From: JAMPXD01 sp041481895
GTDB lineage: Bacteria; Desulfobacterota; Desulfuromonadia; Geobacterales; Geobacteraceae
Reading direction: 5' to 3'
Assembly: GCA_041481895.1 (NCBI GenBank)
Contig: JBGPCQ010000009.1
Location: 1-36,550, forward strand
DNA: 36,550 nucleotides
Positions within the stretch are counted from its first letter, which is position 1. Each line of letters starts with the position of its first letter. The position numbers were made by a program, and so were the translations under genes. The notes under the pieces are model-generated. The model searched no databases. It had not been told where the DNA came from and worked only from the letters and a program-made list of their open reading frames with translations. This document shows positions 1-6,868 of the stretch, one piece after another.

Positions 1-1
1 C

Positions 2-127
2 GTGAGCGGCTATCCTGAAGATTTTATTAAAAAAAGCGGAAGACTTGAGGAAGATTCCGAACTGCTCCTGAAGCCGATCACCCCGCAGAAGTTATTGCTG
101 AAGATACGGGAGGTGCTGGATAAATAG
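2..127 (+). CDS. C-terminal end of a receiver (REC) domain protein, partial
   Basis: Only the last 41 codons are in the window; the 5' part lies off the left edge. The translated end reads SGYPEDFIKKSG, then LLLKPITPQKLLLKIREVLD and a TAG stop. SGY, followed by the conserved KP pair and the final amphipathic helix, is the usual ending of a response-regulator receiver domain, commonly the last domain of a hybrid histidine kinase. Which type of protein it is cannot be seen from this piece. The gene converges on the REC-GGDEF gene downstream. Its stop codon TAG is also the first three bases of the family A minimal repeat at 125-179. Confidence 0.75.
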   Translation: MSGYPEDFIKKSGRLEEDSELLLKPITPQKLLLKIREVLDK

Positions 128-179
128 TTTCCGTCCGGAAACTGTTAGTTTCACATCCGGAGTTTTCGGATGGAAACCA
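125..179 (+). repeat. Family A repeat, minimal copy (A0)
   Basis: A 55-bp element made of two adjacent hairpins. The left one is GTTTCCG-TC-CGGAAAC at 127-142. The right one (148-177) pairs GTTTC and CATCCGG with a GGATG and GAAAC strand, with an A bulge. The outer ends TAGTTTCCGTCCGG and, on the other strand, TGGTTTCCATCCG form near-identical terminal inverted repeats. It equals the two ends of the ~250-bp copies at 5675, 25228 and 31241 joined with the interior missing. It sits between two convergent genes and starts on the stop codon of the upstream gene, so it could also act as a transcript end structure. The repeat relationship is seen directly; function is unknown. Confidence 0.8.
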
Positions 180-207
180 GGATTACAGAAAAGCCTGCGG
201 CAGGGTG

Positions 208-1191
208 TCAATCGGCAGCGACCTTGATCCTGTTGCGCCCTTCCTGCTTTGCTCCGTAGAGCGCCCTGTCGGCCGCGGAAATGAGCGCATCCGGGGTAGG
301 ATAACCGCCGGGGGTGGCGGTAGCTATGCCGATGCTGACCGTTACGACATCTTTCACCGGTGACGTTTCGTGCGGGATGCCGATGGCAGTTAATGCTTCA
401 TGCAGGGTCCCGGACAAAAGGACTGCCCCTTTGCTGCCGGTATCGGGGAGCACGATGATGAATTCTTCCCCGCCGAACCTGGCGACGAGATCGGTCGGCC
501 TTTTCACCAGGCGAGTCAAGGCGGAGGCGACGGTTTTCAGGCAATCGTCGCCTGACAGGTGGCCATAGGTGTCGTTGTACGCCTTGAAACAGTCGATGTC
601 GATCATGATGATGGAGAAGGGGCGCATCTCCCGCTGGGACAAGCGCCATTCCCGTTCCAGGAACTCGTTGAAGAAGCGGCGATTGGCGATTCCGGTGAGA
701 GGGTCATGGGTCGCGAGACGTTCCAGTTCCCGGTTGGCTTCTTCGAGGAGACCTGTCAGAATGAGCAGTTCATTTTCCCGCGCCCTGCGCCGGTCCATCT
801 CATGCTTGAGCCGCAGGGCGGAACAGACCCGGGCGATCAGTTCGGACCGGTGCGGCGGCTTCGTAATATAGTCGATCACACCGGCGTCGAACGCCACCTG
901 GAGGTTGTCCAGGTCCTCCACCGCCGTGACGATGATGACGGGGATGTCGCTGAAACGCTGATCGGCCTTGAGGCGGCGGCACGCCTCGATGCCGTCGATG
1001 CCCGGCATGACGACATCCATCAGGATCAGGTCGACGTCCGGATGCTTCCTCTCCCCCCCCTCGAAGCCGAGCAGCGCGAATGCCTCGGCAGCGGATTTCG
1101 CCTGGATTATATCGGTATATCCGGACTCCTGCAGAACAGTTTCGAAATACGACCGGACAAGTTCCGAATCGTCGATGACGAGAATGCTCAT
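208..1191 (-). CDS. Response regulator with GGDEF domain (diguanylate cyclase)
   Basis: A 327-residue cytoplasmic two-domain protein. Residues 1-125 form a complete receiver domain, with the acidic pair D7/D8, phospho-acceptor D59 in LILMDVVMPG, T89 and K111 (ITKPP). A short helical linker at about 128-160 leads into a GGDEF domain with the active-site signature GGEEF at 240-244. The inhibitory I-site RxxD (RPTD, 231-234) sits exactly five residues before it, so product inhibition by c-di-GMP is expected. It should make c-di-GMP from two GTP when phosphorylated, like PleD or WspR. The start is supported by GGGAG upstream of the ATG and by a good promoter at 1284-1312. The sensor kinase partner is not identifiable here. 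Confidence 0.93.
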   Translation of the reverse strand: MSILVIDDSELVRSYFETVLQESGYTDIIQAKSAAEAFALLGFEGGERKHPDVDLILMDVVMPGIDGIEACRRLKADQRFSDIPVIIVTAVEDLDNLQVAFDAGVIDYITKPPHRSELIARVCSALRLKHEMDRRRARENELLILTGLLEEANRELERLATHDPLTGIANRRFFNEFLEREWRLSQREMRPFSIIMIDIDCFKAYNDTYGHLSGDDCLKTVASALTRLVKRPTDLVARFGGEEFIIVLPDTGSKGAVLLSGTLHEALTAIGIPHETSPVKDVVTVSIGIATATPGGYPTPDALISAADRALYGAKQEGRNRIKVAAD

Positions 1192-1283
1192 GATAACTCC
1201 CGAGGGTATGTCGTGGCGCTGCGGTTAACCCGGCGCTGCCCGGGCCGGAGAGCAGGTGAGCGGGCAGATGCTGTTATTTCTAC

Positions 1284-1312
1284 AGTATATATCTAATGAG
1301 AGGCCGCGTCAA
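1284..1312 (-). promoter_or_regulatory. Sigma-70-type promoter for the REC-GGDEF gene
   Basis: On the minus strand TTGACG (1307-1312) and TATACT (1284-1289) are separated by exactly 17 bases. This predicts transcription starting near 1277 and a leader of about 85 nt before the ATG. The leader contains a CTGCCCG/CGGGCAG pairing of unknown role. Confidence 0.65.
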
Positions 1313-1485
1313 AAAATAGGTTCATTCTTGAAAAAGTTGAAAAGCTAACACCGCCTTTTATCCTGATTTCGTATTTGCGCTGTGCCAGGTAAAAGCTTTC
1401 CAATTTAAAAGCGAAAGATCCAAAAAATACCGTCCCGGAACGATGCGGTCTGCATCGGTGTTCGAGAATGCTTCCTAAAATTCTG

Positions 1486-1514
1486 TTTTCGTTGCGGGTG
1501 GAATGTGGTATTCT
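1486..1514 (+). promoter_or_regulatory. Possible promoter of the lipoprotein gene
   Basis: TGG-TATTCT (1506-1514) resembles an extended -10 box. The hexamer 17 bases upstream, TTTTCG, is a poor -35. It lies 35 bases before the start codon at 1550. Weak evidence only. Confidence 0.3.
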
Positions 1515-1549
1515 GATTCAGAAGCAACATCATGAGGAGGAGAGTAAAT

Positions 1550-1969
1550 ATGAAGAAGTTGTTACTGATAGGTGCGATTTTCATGCTTGCCGGGTGCGGG
1601 GCTGACTTTTTCCCGGCTAACAATGGTGGTGGTGGTGGTACTTCTGCGAGCCCGGCCGCGATCACTTTTACTCCAAATAATGTTACTCAAGCTGTAGCTA
1701 ATACCGGGGCTTTTGTAACATCTAACACTGTCACTGTAATAGGAAATAACCCGGGCGGTTGGACAGTGTCAATACTGAATGATCCAGCTGGCGTTACTAC
1801 TCAATTTTCGATCGCCAATGGAGCCTTTACCACTACGCCGGGAACGATTCTGCCGAATCAGACCCTGGTCCTTCAGCATAAACCCTCTACAACGATTGGA
1901 GGTCAAGCTGTTTCCACAATCCAGGTTGGCCAATTGCAAGCGGCTTGGATTTCTACTACCACTCCATGA
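1550..1969 (+). CDS. Small lipoprotein of unknown function
   Basis: A 139-residue protein beginning MKKLLLIGAIFMLAGCGADF. This is a short lipoprotein signal peptide with lipobox LAGC, so C16 should be lipidated and the protein anchored to a membrane facing the periplasm or surface. A glycine run (GGGGG, about residues 25-29) follows as a flexible tether. The rest is rich in Thr, Asn, Val and Ile with alternating polar and hydrophobic residues, which suggests a beta-sandwich. I recognise no family. The start is chosen at 1550 because AGGAGG (1535-1540) lies nine bases upstream; an in-frame ATG at 1532 would put that SD inside the gene. It is a single-gene unit with its own terminator. Codon use and base composition are more AT-rich than in neighbours. 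Confidence 0.75.
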   Translation: MKKLLLIGAIFMLAGCGADFFPANNGGGGGTSASPAAITFTPNNVTQAVANTGAFVTSNTVTVIGNNPGGWTVSILNDPAGVTTQFSIANGAFTTTPGTILPNQTLVLQHKPSTTIGGQAVSTIQVGQLQAAWISTTTP

Positions 1970-2003
1970 TACAGCTTTTACACATTGGTGCATGAGTAAA
2001 ACG

Positions 2004-2034
2004 AAAAATCCCGGTTTTTATGCCGGGCTTTTTT
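2004..2034 (+). terminator. Rho-independent terminator of the lipoprotein gene
   Basis: CCCGG (2010-2014) and CCGGG (2023-2027) form the core stem around a T-rich loop, flanked by an A-run on the left and TTTTTT on the right. Confidence 0.75.
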
Positions 2035-2089
2035 GTAGCTTAACGTCACTGATAAGCCTTGATTCTGCAATGCCTAAAAACGATCCCCT

Positions 2090-2118
2090 TTGCAAAACGG
2101 CACGGGTTGCGCTATTCT
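2090..2118 (+). promoter_or_regulatory. Promoter upstream of mutL
   Basis: TTGCAA (2090-2095) and TATTCT (2113-2118) with 17-base spacing, 35 bases before the GTG start of mutL. It probably drives mutL and, if transcription passes the repeat at 3985-4189, miaA and hfq. Confidence 0.55.
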
Positions 2119-2153
2119 GGCGACATTATCATTAACAAGGACTGGGGGCGCCG

Positions 2154-3980
2154 GTGTCCGTACGGATCAAGATCCTTCCCGAAAACCTGACCAACAAGAT
2201 TGCCGCAGGCGAGGTCGTGGAGCGCCCCGCGTCGGTGGTGAAGGAACTCGTCGAGAACGCGCTCGATGCCGGCTGCAGCGAGGTGGTGGTCGAGATCGAG
2301 GGGGGGGGGAGGCGGCTCATCAGGGTCACCGACAACGGCAGCGGCATGTCGCGCGTAGACGCCCTCCTCTCCCTGGAGCGCCATGCCACGAGCAAGATTG
2401 CGACCGACGGCGATCTCTTTCAGCTTGCCACCCTCGGCTTCCGGGGCGAGGCGCTCCCCTCCATCGCCTCGGTCTCCCGCTTCACCCTCGCCACCCGGGA
2501 GGAAGCGCAGATCGAGGGGACCGAGATCTATGCCGAGGGGGGGCGGATCAAGGAGGTCAAGGCCTGCGGCATGGCCCGGGGGACGGCCGTTTCGGTCAGG
2601 AACCTCTTCTTCAATACCCCGGCCCGCTTGAAGTTCATGAAGAGCGCAGAGACCGAGACGGGACATGTCGGGGAGTTCATGACCCGCCTCGCCATCTCCC
2701 GACCCGAGGTCCGCTTCACCTTCCTGAATGACGGCAGGAGCGTTTTCCGCGCCCTGGACGGCGACCTGCGGGGGCGCATCGCGGCGCTGCTCGGGAATGC
2801 CCTGGCTGCCGACCTCTACCCGGTGGATTTCACGGCTGACGGGCTTATGGTCAGGGGGCTCGCCGGCCGCCCCGACTGCAGCCGCTCCGCCTCCTCCCAT
2901 CTCTATACCTACATCAACGGCCGCTTCATCCGCGACCGGGTGGTGCAGCACGCCATTCTCCAGGCCTACCGCAATTTCATGGAACGGGGCCGCTACCCGA
3001 TCGTGGCCCTGTTCATCGATCTCCCCCCGGCCGAGGTGGACGTGAATGTTCACCCGACCAAGCACGAGGTCCGCTTCCGCGAGCAGGGGAGGGTGCACGA
3101 CGCCATCCAGGCCGCAGTGGAAACGGTCCTGCGGGCCACCCCGTGGCTCAGGGGCGCGGCGAAAGAGGAGCCCGCCGTCCATACCGCGCTGCCTCAGTCC
3201 CCGGCAAGCACCCAGAGAATTGCCGGGGTACGGGAGGCCCTTGCCCGCTACCGCCCGGAATCCGAGCGTCAGCAGAGCTTCCCTGCGGGGCCCGGAATCC
3301 GGAATCCGGAATTCGGAATGGGGAAAGCGGAACTCTGTGCTCCGCACCCCGAACTCCGAACTCTGAACTCCAAACTCCCAACTCCTGAAGCGCCGGGCTA
3401 TTTTTCCGGTCTGACGATCATCGGCCAGTTCAATGCCGCCTACATCCTCTGCCAGGACGGGTCGGATCTCGTGCTCATCGACCAGCACGCCGCCCACGAA
3501 CGGGTCGCTTTTGAGCGGCTCAAGTCCCAGGTTGCCGGAGGACGGGTCGAATCACAGGGGCTCCTGTTTCCAGAAACCGTGGAGTTTTCCTTCGGGGAGG
3601 CGGCAGCCTCTGCCGAGCACCAGGCGGAGCTTGACCGGCTCGGTTTCGAGCTGGAGTGTTTCGGCGGCTCGACCCGCATTCTCAAGGCGGTCCCGCGGCT
3701 CCTGGCGGGGGGCGATTATCTCCGCACCCTGCGCGACATCCTGGAAGAGTTCCAGGGGCTCGGCCGGAGCAGGACCTTTGCGGACGCACTGGAGGATATC
3801 CTCACCCGGATCGCCTGCCACAGCGTAGTGCGCGGAGCCCACTCCCTGACTTTCCCGGAGATCAGTGCCCTCTTTTCCCAGATGGATGCCGCCGATTTTT
3901 CCACCAACTGCCCCCACGGGCGGCCGGTATTCCGGCGGCTCGGACTTGGCGAGATCGAGAAGATGTTCAAAAGACTGTAA
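2154..3980 (+). CDS. mutL: DNA mismatch repair protein MutL
   Basis: 608 residues, a normal length. The N-terminal GHKL ATPase shows ELVENALDAG and VTDNGSGM, then LGFRGEALPSIASV and GTAVSVRNLFFNTPARLKF. The C-terminal part carries the endonuclease motif DQHA(x2)E(x4)E at 443-454, plus ACHSVVRG and CPHGRP (586-591), the metal-binding motifs of nicking MutL proteins from bacteria without MutH. It therefore should nick the daughter strand after MutS recognition. The start is a GTG with a G-rich stretch upstream. An unusual low-complexity inverted repeat (D1, 3291-3386) is read in frame as residues 380-411 of the linker between the two lobes. The reading frame is intact, so the insert is tolerated. 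Confidence 0.97.
   Translation: MSVRIKILPENLTNKIAAGEVVERPASVVKELVENALDAGCSEVVVEIEGGGRRLIRVTDNGSGMSRVDALLSLERHATSKIATDGDLFQLATLGFRGEALPSIASVSRFTLATREEAQIEGTEIYAEGGRIKEVKACGMARGTAVSVRNLFFNTPARLKFMKSAETETGHVGEFMTRLAISRPEVRFTFLNDGRSVFRALDGDLRGRIAALLGNALAADLYPVDFTADGLMVRGLAGRPDCSRSASSHLYTYINGRFIRDRVVQHAILQAYRNFMERGRYPIVALFIDLPPAEVDVNVHPTKHEVRFREQGRVHDAIQAAVETVLRATPWLRGAAKEEPAVHTALPQSPASTQRIAGVREALARYRPESERQQSFPAGPGIRNPEFGMGKAELCAPHPELRTLNSKLPTPEAPGYFSGLTIIGQFNAAYILCQDGSDLVLIDQHAAHERVAFERLKSQVAGGRVESQGLLFPETVEFSFGEAAASAEHQAELDRLGFELECFGGSTRILKAVPRLLAGGDYLRTLRDILEEFQGLGRSRTFADALEDILTRIACHSVVRGAHSLTFPEISALFSQMDAADFSTNCPHGRPVFRRLGLGEIEKMFKRL
3291..3386. repeat. Element D1: inverted 7-nt tandem repeat inside mutL
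   Basis: The left arm is a degenerate tandem array of 7-mers (GGAATCC twice, GGAATTC, GGAATGG, GGAAAGC, GGAACTC). After a short spacer, the right arm is an array of the complementary type (CGAACTC twice, TGAACTC, CAAACTC, CCAACTC). Read on one strand both arms follow GGA-R-TTC. The whole unit forms a long imperfect hairpin. It is 96 bp, a multiple of three, and is translated as part of the MutL linker. It is built like D2 and D3 upstream of coaX and fusA. Confidence 0.75.
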
Positions 3981-3984
3981 TAAA

Positions 3985-4189
3985 TTAGCGGCTTATCAAT
4001 CTTCAGCCAGTGGAATCTACGTCTTGAGTCAAGACCACGAACCGCCCGCTCACTTCGCTCGCTCAAGAACGCTAAGGACGCAAGGGAAAGACAAGGATCT
4101 TTTCAGGGGTTAAACCCTTTTCAGTTCTGGTTTTCTTTGCGTTCCTTGCGTTCTTCGCGCTTACAAAGGTTTTTGAAGATCAGAACTAA
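3985..4189 (-). repeat. Family B repeat, copy B1
   Basis: About 205 bp with imperfect terminal inverted repeats (TTAG, a few bases, then ATCTTCAGCCAG at 3999-4010 on one side; TTTTGAAGAT...CTAA on the other). Inside, read on the minus strand, are AACGC-type 9-nt tandem units, a spacer containing GGGTTTAACCCC, complementary 9-nt units, the block GAGCGAGCGAAGTGAGCGGG, and the palindrome GTCTTGACTCAAGAC. It fills the gap between the mutL stop (3980) and the start region of miaA. The other copies are at 9211, 15858 and 29016. Confidence 0.85.
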
Positions 4190-4201
4190 TTGGCATTAAT
4201 T

Positions 4202-5140
4202 ATGAGTATGAATTATGAGTGCGACAAGGCTAAGATTGTCATTATCCTCGGCCCGACCGCTGCCGGGAAGACGGAACTTGCTGTCCGTCTTGCCGAGCGC
4301 TTTGCCGGGGAAATCGTCAATGCCGACTCTCTCCAGGTCTACCGGGGGATGGATATCGGTACCGCAAAGCCCTCGCCGGAACTGCGCAGCTGCGTTCCCC
4401 ACCACCTGATCGATATCGTCGACCCCGCTGCGGACTTCTCCGCCTCCGACTTCCGTCGGGAAGCCGGCCGGGTGATAGCGGAGATACGGCGCCGCGGCAG
4501 GAAGGTGTTCCTGGTGGGGGGGACGGGTCTTTATGTAAAAGCCCTCCTGCGAGGGCTGGCCGCTACGCCGACCGGCGGCGGAGCCGTCCGGAGAGAGCTC
4601 GAAGAAGAGGCCAGGGTGACCGGTGGTGCGGAACTCCTCCGGCGTCTCGCGGAGGTTGACCCGGAAACCGCACGCAGCCTGCACCCCAACGATCTGGTGC
4701 GGATAATCCGCGCTCTGGAGGTTTACCGCCAGACCGGCCGCCCTATTTCGCAGTTCAGGAACGAACACGGTTTTGCCGACGATTTTTACGACCACCTGAA
4801 AATCGGCATTTCAGTTGAGCGGGCGGAACTCTACCGGCGGATCGAAGCGAGGGTGGAGCGGATGGTTGACGAAGGTCTGGTCCGGGAGGTGGAAGGACTC
4901 CTGGCGGCCGGCTTCGACCCGCGACTCAAGCCGCTTCGCTCCATAGGATACAAGGAAATCTGTGCCCATCTCACAGGAGAATATCCGCTCGACGAGGCGG
5001 TGCAGCTTATCAAGAGGGACTCGCGACGCTATGCCAAGCGACAGATGACCTGGCTCAAGTCGGATAATGAAATTAATTGGGTTGAATATCCCGGCGAATT
5101 TGATACTATTTGTAACTATGTAATTGAATTTTATTCCTAA
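4202..5140 (+). CDS. miaA: tRNA dimethylallyltransferase MiaA
   Basis: Transfers a dimethylallyl group to N6 of A37 in tRNAs reading UNN codons. The P-loop GPTAAGKT lies near residues 17-24, followed by NADSLQVYRGMDIGTAKPS (DSxQxY signature), VGGTGLYVKALLRGL and RIIRALEVYRQTGRP; the length (312 aa) is normal. Neither ATG 4202, ATG 4208 nor TTG 4190 has a convincing Shine-Dalgarno sequence. The family B repeat B1 ends at 4189, directly in front, so the native upstream region may have been replaced by the repeat. ATG 4202 is my choice, with low certainty for the exact start. The stop is 11 bases before hfq, the usual miaA-hfq arrangement. Confidence 0.96.
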   Translation: MSMNYECDKAKIVIILGPTAAGKTELAVRLAERFAGEIVNADSLQVYRGMDIGTAKPSPELRSCVPHHLIDIVDPAADFSASDFRREAGRVIAEIRRRGRKVFLVGGTGLYVKALLRGLAATPTGGGAVRRELEEEARVTGGAELLRRLAEVDPETARSLHPNDLVRIIRALEVYRQTGRPISQFRNEHGFADDFYDHLKIGISVERAELYRRIEARVERMVDEGLVREVEGLLAAGFDPRLKPLRSIGYKEICAHLTGEYPLDEAVQLIKRDSRRYAKRQMTWLKSDNEINWVEYPGEFDTICNYVIEFYS

Positions 5141-5151
5141 AGGAGAGGACC

Positions 5152-5376
5152 ATGCCGAAAGCGCCATTCAATATCCAGGACCAGTATCTGAACCAGTCGC
5201 GCAAAGAGCGGGTCAAGGTTGTTGTCCAGCTGATGTCCGGCGAAAAAATGGAAGGTTACATCAAATCGTTCGACAATTTTTCCGTTCTCATGGAAGTCCA
5301 CGGGGATATCCTCATCTACAAGCATGCCATCTGCTGCATAACATCGATGGACGGTAATTTCCGGCTGCATCAGTAG
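5152..5376 (+). CDS. hfq: RNA-binding protein Hfq
   Basis: 74 residues. The Sm fold is visible: the N-terminal helix FNIQDQYLNQSRKERVKV, the Sm1 region VVVQLMSGEKMEGYIKSFD with FSVLME after it, and the Sm2 signature YKHAICCI. The QDQYLN segment and the YKHA motif give the proximal uridine-binding face of the hexameric ring. The C-terminal tail is short. It should pair small RNAs with mRNAs. AAAGGAGAGGACC precedes the ATG, and the gene follows miaA by 11 bases, so they are probably co-transcribed. Confidence 0.97.
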   Translation: MPKAPFNIQDQYLNQSRKERVKVVVQLMSGEKMEGYIKSFDNFSVLMEVHGDILIYKHAICCITSMDGNFRLHQ

Positions 5377-5414
5377 CCCGGTCCGGAGCACGACCGTCCC
5401 CCCCTCCTGAACGC

Positions 5415-5439
5415 CAGGGGCGTACCCTGTACGCCCCTG
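5415..5439 (+). other. Perfect 11-bp hairpin after hfq
   Basis: CAGGGGCGTAC (5415-5425), loop CCT, GTACGCCCCTG (5429-5439): a perfect stem 38 bases after the hfq stop. There is no U-run after it, so it may protect the mRNA 3' end or help Rho-dependent termination rather than be an intrinsic terminator. Confidence 0.55.
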
Positions 5440-5646
5440 AACTGCCCATCTCATTTCCCACGTAAAATCGACAGTTTTACAATGAAACGCTGGAGTACAA
5501 GTTTAAGCCGCTGCTGCCACTTGCCTGGGCATCTGAGTAGATAGGTAAATAAGTACATAATTATATACTCAGGATGGGACATCTGCCGGGTTTTGATCGC
5601 CCTTGTGGATGCCTGGCTGGCGGTAATGCTTGCGCAATGGTAAACG

Positions 5647-5675
5647 TTGACAGGCCGCGAGCGGAGGAGTAATTT
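5647..5675 (+). promoter_or_regulatory. Promoter-like sequence directly before repeat A1
   Basis: A perfect -35 box TTGACA (5647-5652) is followed after 17 bases by TAATTT (5670-5675), a -10 matching consensus at only three positions. The -10 runs into the first base of repeat A1. Confidence 0.3.
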
Positions 5676-5919
5676 AGTTTCCATCCGGAAACGGTTCTTT
5701 TCCGCCTTGGCGGTGTCAATCTTCAGGGTTGTTTGTGCGGCGTACCGATGTACGCCTCCGCGCAACCCCTTGATTTCCTTGCCAGGACGACAACGAGCAG
5801 AGCGAGTTGGACCGCGCATGCGCCACGCAGGGGTCGACCGAAAGGTCGAGTCAAAAATCCCTCGTTTCCGAATTGAAAACCAAGAGTGTCACATCCGGAG
5901 TTTCCGGATGGACACAATT
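5675..5919 (+). repeat. Family A repeat, divergent long copy (A1)
   Basis: About 245 bp. The left end TAGTTTCCATCCGGAAAC and the right-end hairpin match the family. So do two internal blocks: CCGCC-TT-GGCGGTGTCAA near 5703, and CCTTGATTTCCTTGCCAGG near 5769. The parts between differ from the copies at 25228 and 31241 but again fold into hairpins, such as GCGTAC/GTACGC and TCGACC-GAAA-GGTCGA. In the right-end stem (5886-5915) the pair GTTTC/GAAAC of other copies is GTGTC/GACAC here, a compensatory change that keeps the stem paired. Confidence 0.8.
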
Positions 5920-6002
5920 TAGCAGGCATCAGCAGAATACTAAAAACCGGATGAGGATGGGTGACGCCATGCAGGGGAACCATGATCATTGAACCGGGAG
6001 GG

Positions 6003-6041
6003 GCCGCCCCGTCAGAAATAGTCTGACCGGGCGGCTTTTTT
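6003..6041 (+). terminator. Strong Rho-independent terminator
   Basis: GCCGCCCCGTCAG pairs with CTGACCGGGCGGC (one C-C mismatch in 13 positions) around AAATAGT, followed by TTTTTT. There is no annotated gene for more than 600 bases upstream, so it presumably ends readthrough from hfq or an unrecognised short transcript. Confidence 0.8.
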
Positions 6042-6121
6042 ATCGCGTCGTCCTGTTGCCGGGAGTACCTAGCAGTGCCACAAGGCCATGTCAGGCCGGA
6101 TCGGAGATCGATCGGGGACGT

Positions 6122-6778
6122 ATGAAGAAAGCCTTCAGACTGAATCTTGCAATGATATGCTGCGCAGTTGTCATGACCAGTGCCGCTTCGAGTGCCCACG
6201 CCGGGCCGGACCTTGCCGAACGGGTCCTTCCGGAGATCAACCTTGCCCGCACCGATCCGCAGGCCTACGCCGGTTTTATCCGGAATTTCCGCAGGCAGTA
6301 CCAGGGAAACACCTATCGCCTGCCGGGGTCGCGTGACGTCATCAAGACTACCGAAGGGACCAGGGCGGTTGACGAAGCGATCCGGTTCCTTTCCCGCCAG
6401 CAGCCGCTTCCCGCACTTGCCCGGTCGGAAGGGCTGGCCGCCGCGGCGGCGGAGCTCGTCAGAGATGAGGGGGAAAGCGGCGCCGTCGGTCACCGTGGAG
6501 GTCGGAGCGGGAACCCGCGGGAGCGGATCGGGCGGCACGGGGAGTGGCAGGGGTGGATCGCGGAAAATATCAGCTACGGCCCCGACGAGGCGCGCCTCGT
6601 GGTCATGCAGCTCATTATCGACGACGGCGTGCCGGACCGGGGGCACCGGAAGAATTTTTACAGCCGGGACTTCAGGAAGGCGGGGGTTGCCTGCGGTCCC
6701 CATCCCGGCTACGGGAATATGTGCGTGATCGATTTTGCGGGCGGGTTCAGGGAGTGGCGAGAAATAAAGGGGCGATGA
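6122..6778 (+). CDS. Exported CAP-superfamily (SCP-like) protein
   Basis: 218 residues. A signal peptide with cleavage probably after SSAHA (about residue 27) precedes a single CAP domain. Typical features are LPEINLARTDPQAYAGF near the N-terminus, a GHRGG segment, AENISYG, then VMQLIIDDGVPDRGHRKNF and a C-terminal GNMCVIDFAGGF. These supply the His/Glu residues of the CAP cavity. Bacterial CAP proteins are extracytoplasmic; their biochemical role is mostly unknown. The start is chosen at the ATG followed by KK, giving a proper signal peptide, with GGGGAC just upstream. It follows the terminator at 6003-6041 and may begin a new transcription unit. Confidence 0.85.
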   Translation: MKKAFRLNLAMICCAVVMTSAASSAHAGPDLAERVLPEINLARTDPQAYAGFIRNFRRQYQGNTYRLPGSRDVIKTTEGTRAVDEAIRFLSRQQPLPALARSEGLAAAAAELVRDEGESGAVGHRGGRSGNPRERIGRHGEWQGWIAENISYGPDEARLVVMQLIIDDGVPDRGHRKNFYSRDFRKAGVACGPHPGYGNMCVIDFAGGFREWREIKGR

Positions 6779-6830
6779 AACTGAACCGCTCTGCAGTTAG
6801 AGGTTCCTGATCAGCGTCGATCTGCGGCCA

Positions 6831-6839
6831 TGGTACAAT
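6831..6839 (+). promoter_or_regulatory. Extended -10 element before the exported protein gene
   Basis: TGG-TACAAT is a good extended -10. No clear -35 is visible at the correct distance. It lies 30 bases before the start at 6869. Confidence 0.35.
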
Positions 6840-6868
6840 AAAAAATATATAACCTAAGGGAGGGTGGC

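Larger units (their letters stand above)
1192..1549. other. Intergenic region between divergent genes
   Basis: 358 bases without a gene. It holds the promoter of the leftward GGDEF gene (1284-1312), a small hairpin CGATGC/GCATCG (1441-1457) and, near the right end, a possible extended -10 element for the lipoprotein gene. The middle (about 1310-1440) is AT-rich compared with the surroundings, and I recognise nothing else in it. Confidence 0.5.
5377..6121. other. 745-base stretch without a recognised gene
   Basis: It contains, in order: the post-hfq hairpin (5415-5439); about 220 bases of AT-richer sequence (5440-5660) in which I see no supported gene; a perfect TTGACA box (5647-5652); the family A copy A1 (5675-5919); a 13-codon frame starting ATG 5951 with no proven role; and a strong terminator (6003-6041). 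The promoter-like box, the structured repeat and the terminator together would fit a non-coding transcript of about 350 nt, but this is inference. Confidence 0.5.

Noticed and set aside
2112..3497. Long open frame on the minus strand across mutL
   Set aside because: It is antisense to a gene with full MutL motifs, has arginine/glycine-rich composition typical of shadow frames in GC-rich DNA, and shows no domain.
5451..5819. 122-codon minus-strand frame after hfq
   Set aside because: Half of it lies in repeat A1, it has no ribosome site, and the translation looks like other repeat-derived frames.
5925..6041. Possible GEMM-type (c-di-GMP or cAMP-GMP) riboswitch, because of GCAGGGGAACC and the terminator
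   Set aside because: The conserved GEMM core around the first stem and the tetraloop receptor are not present, and no cytochrome or other typical target follows.
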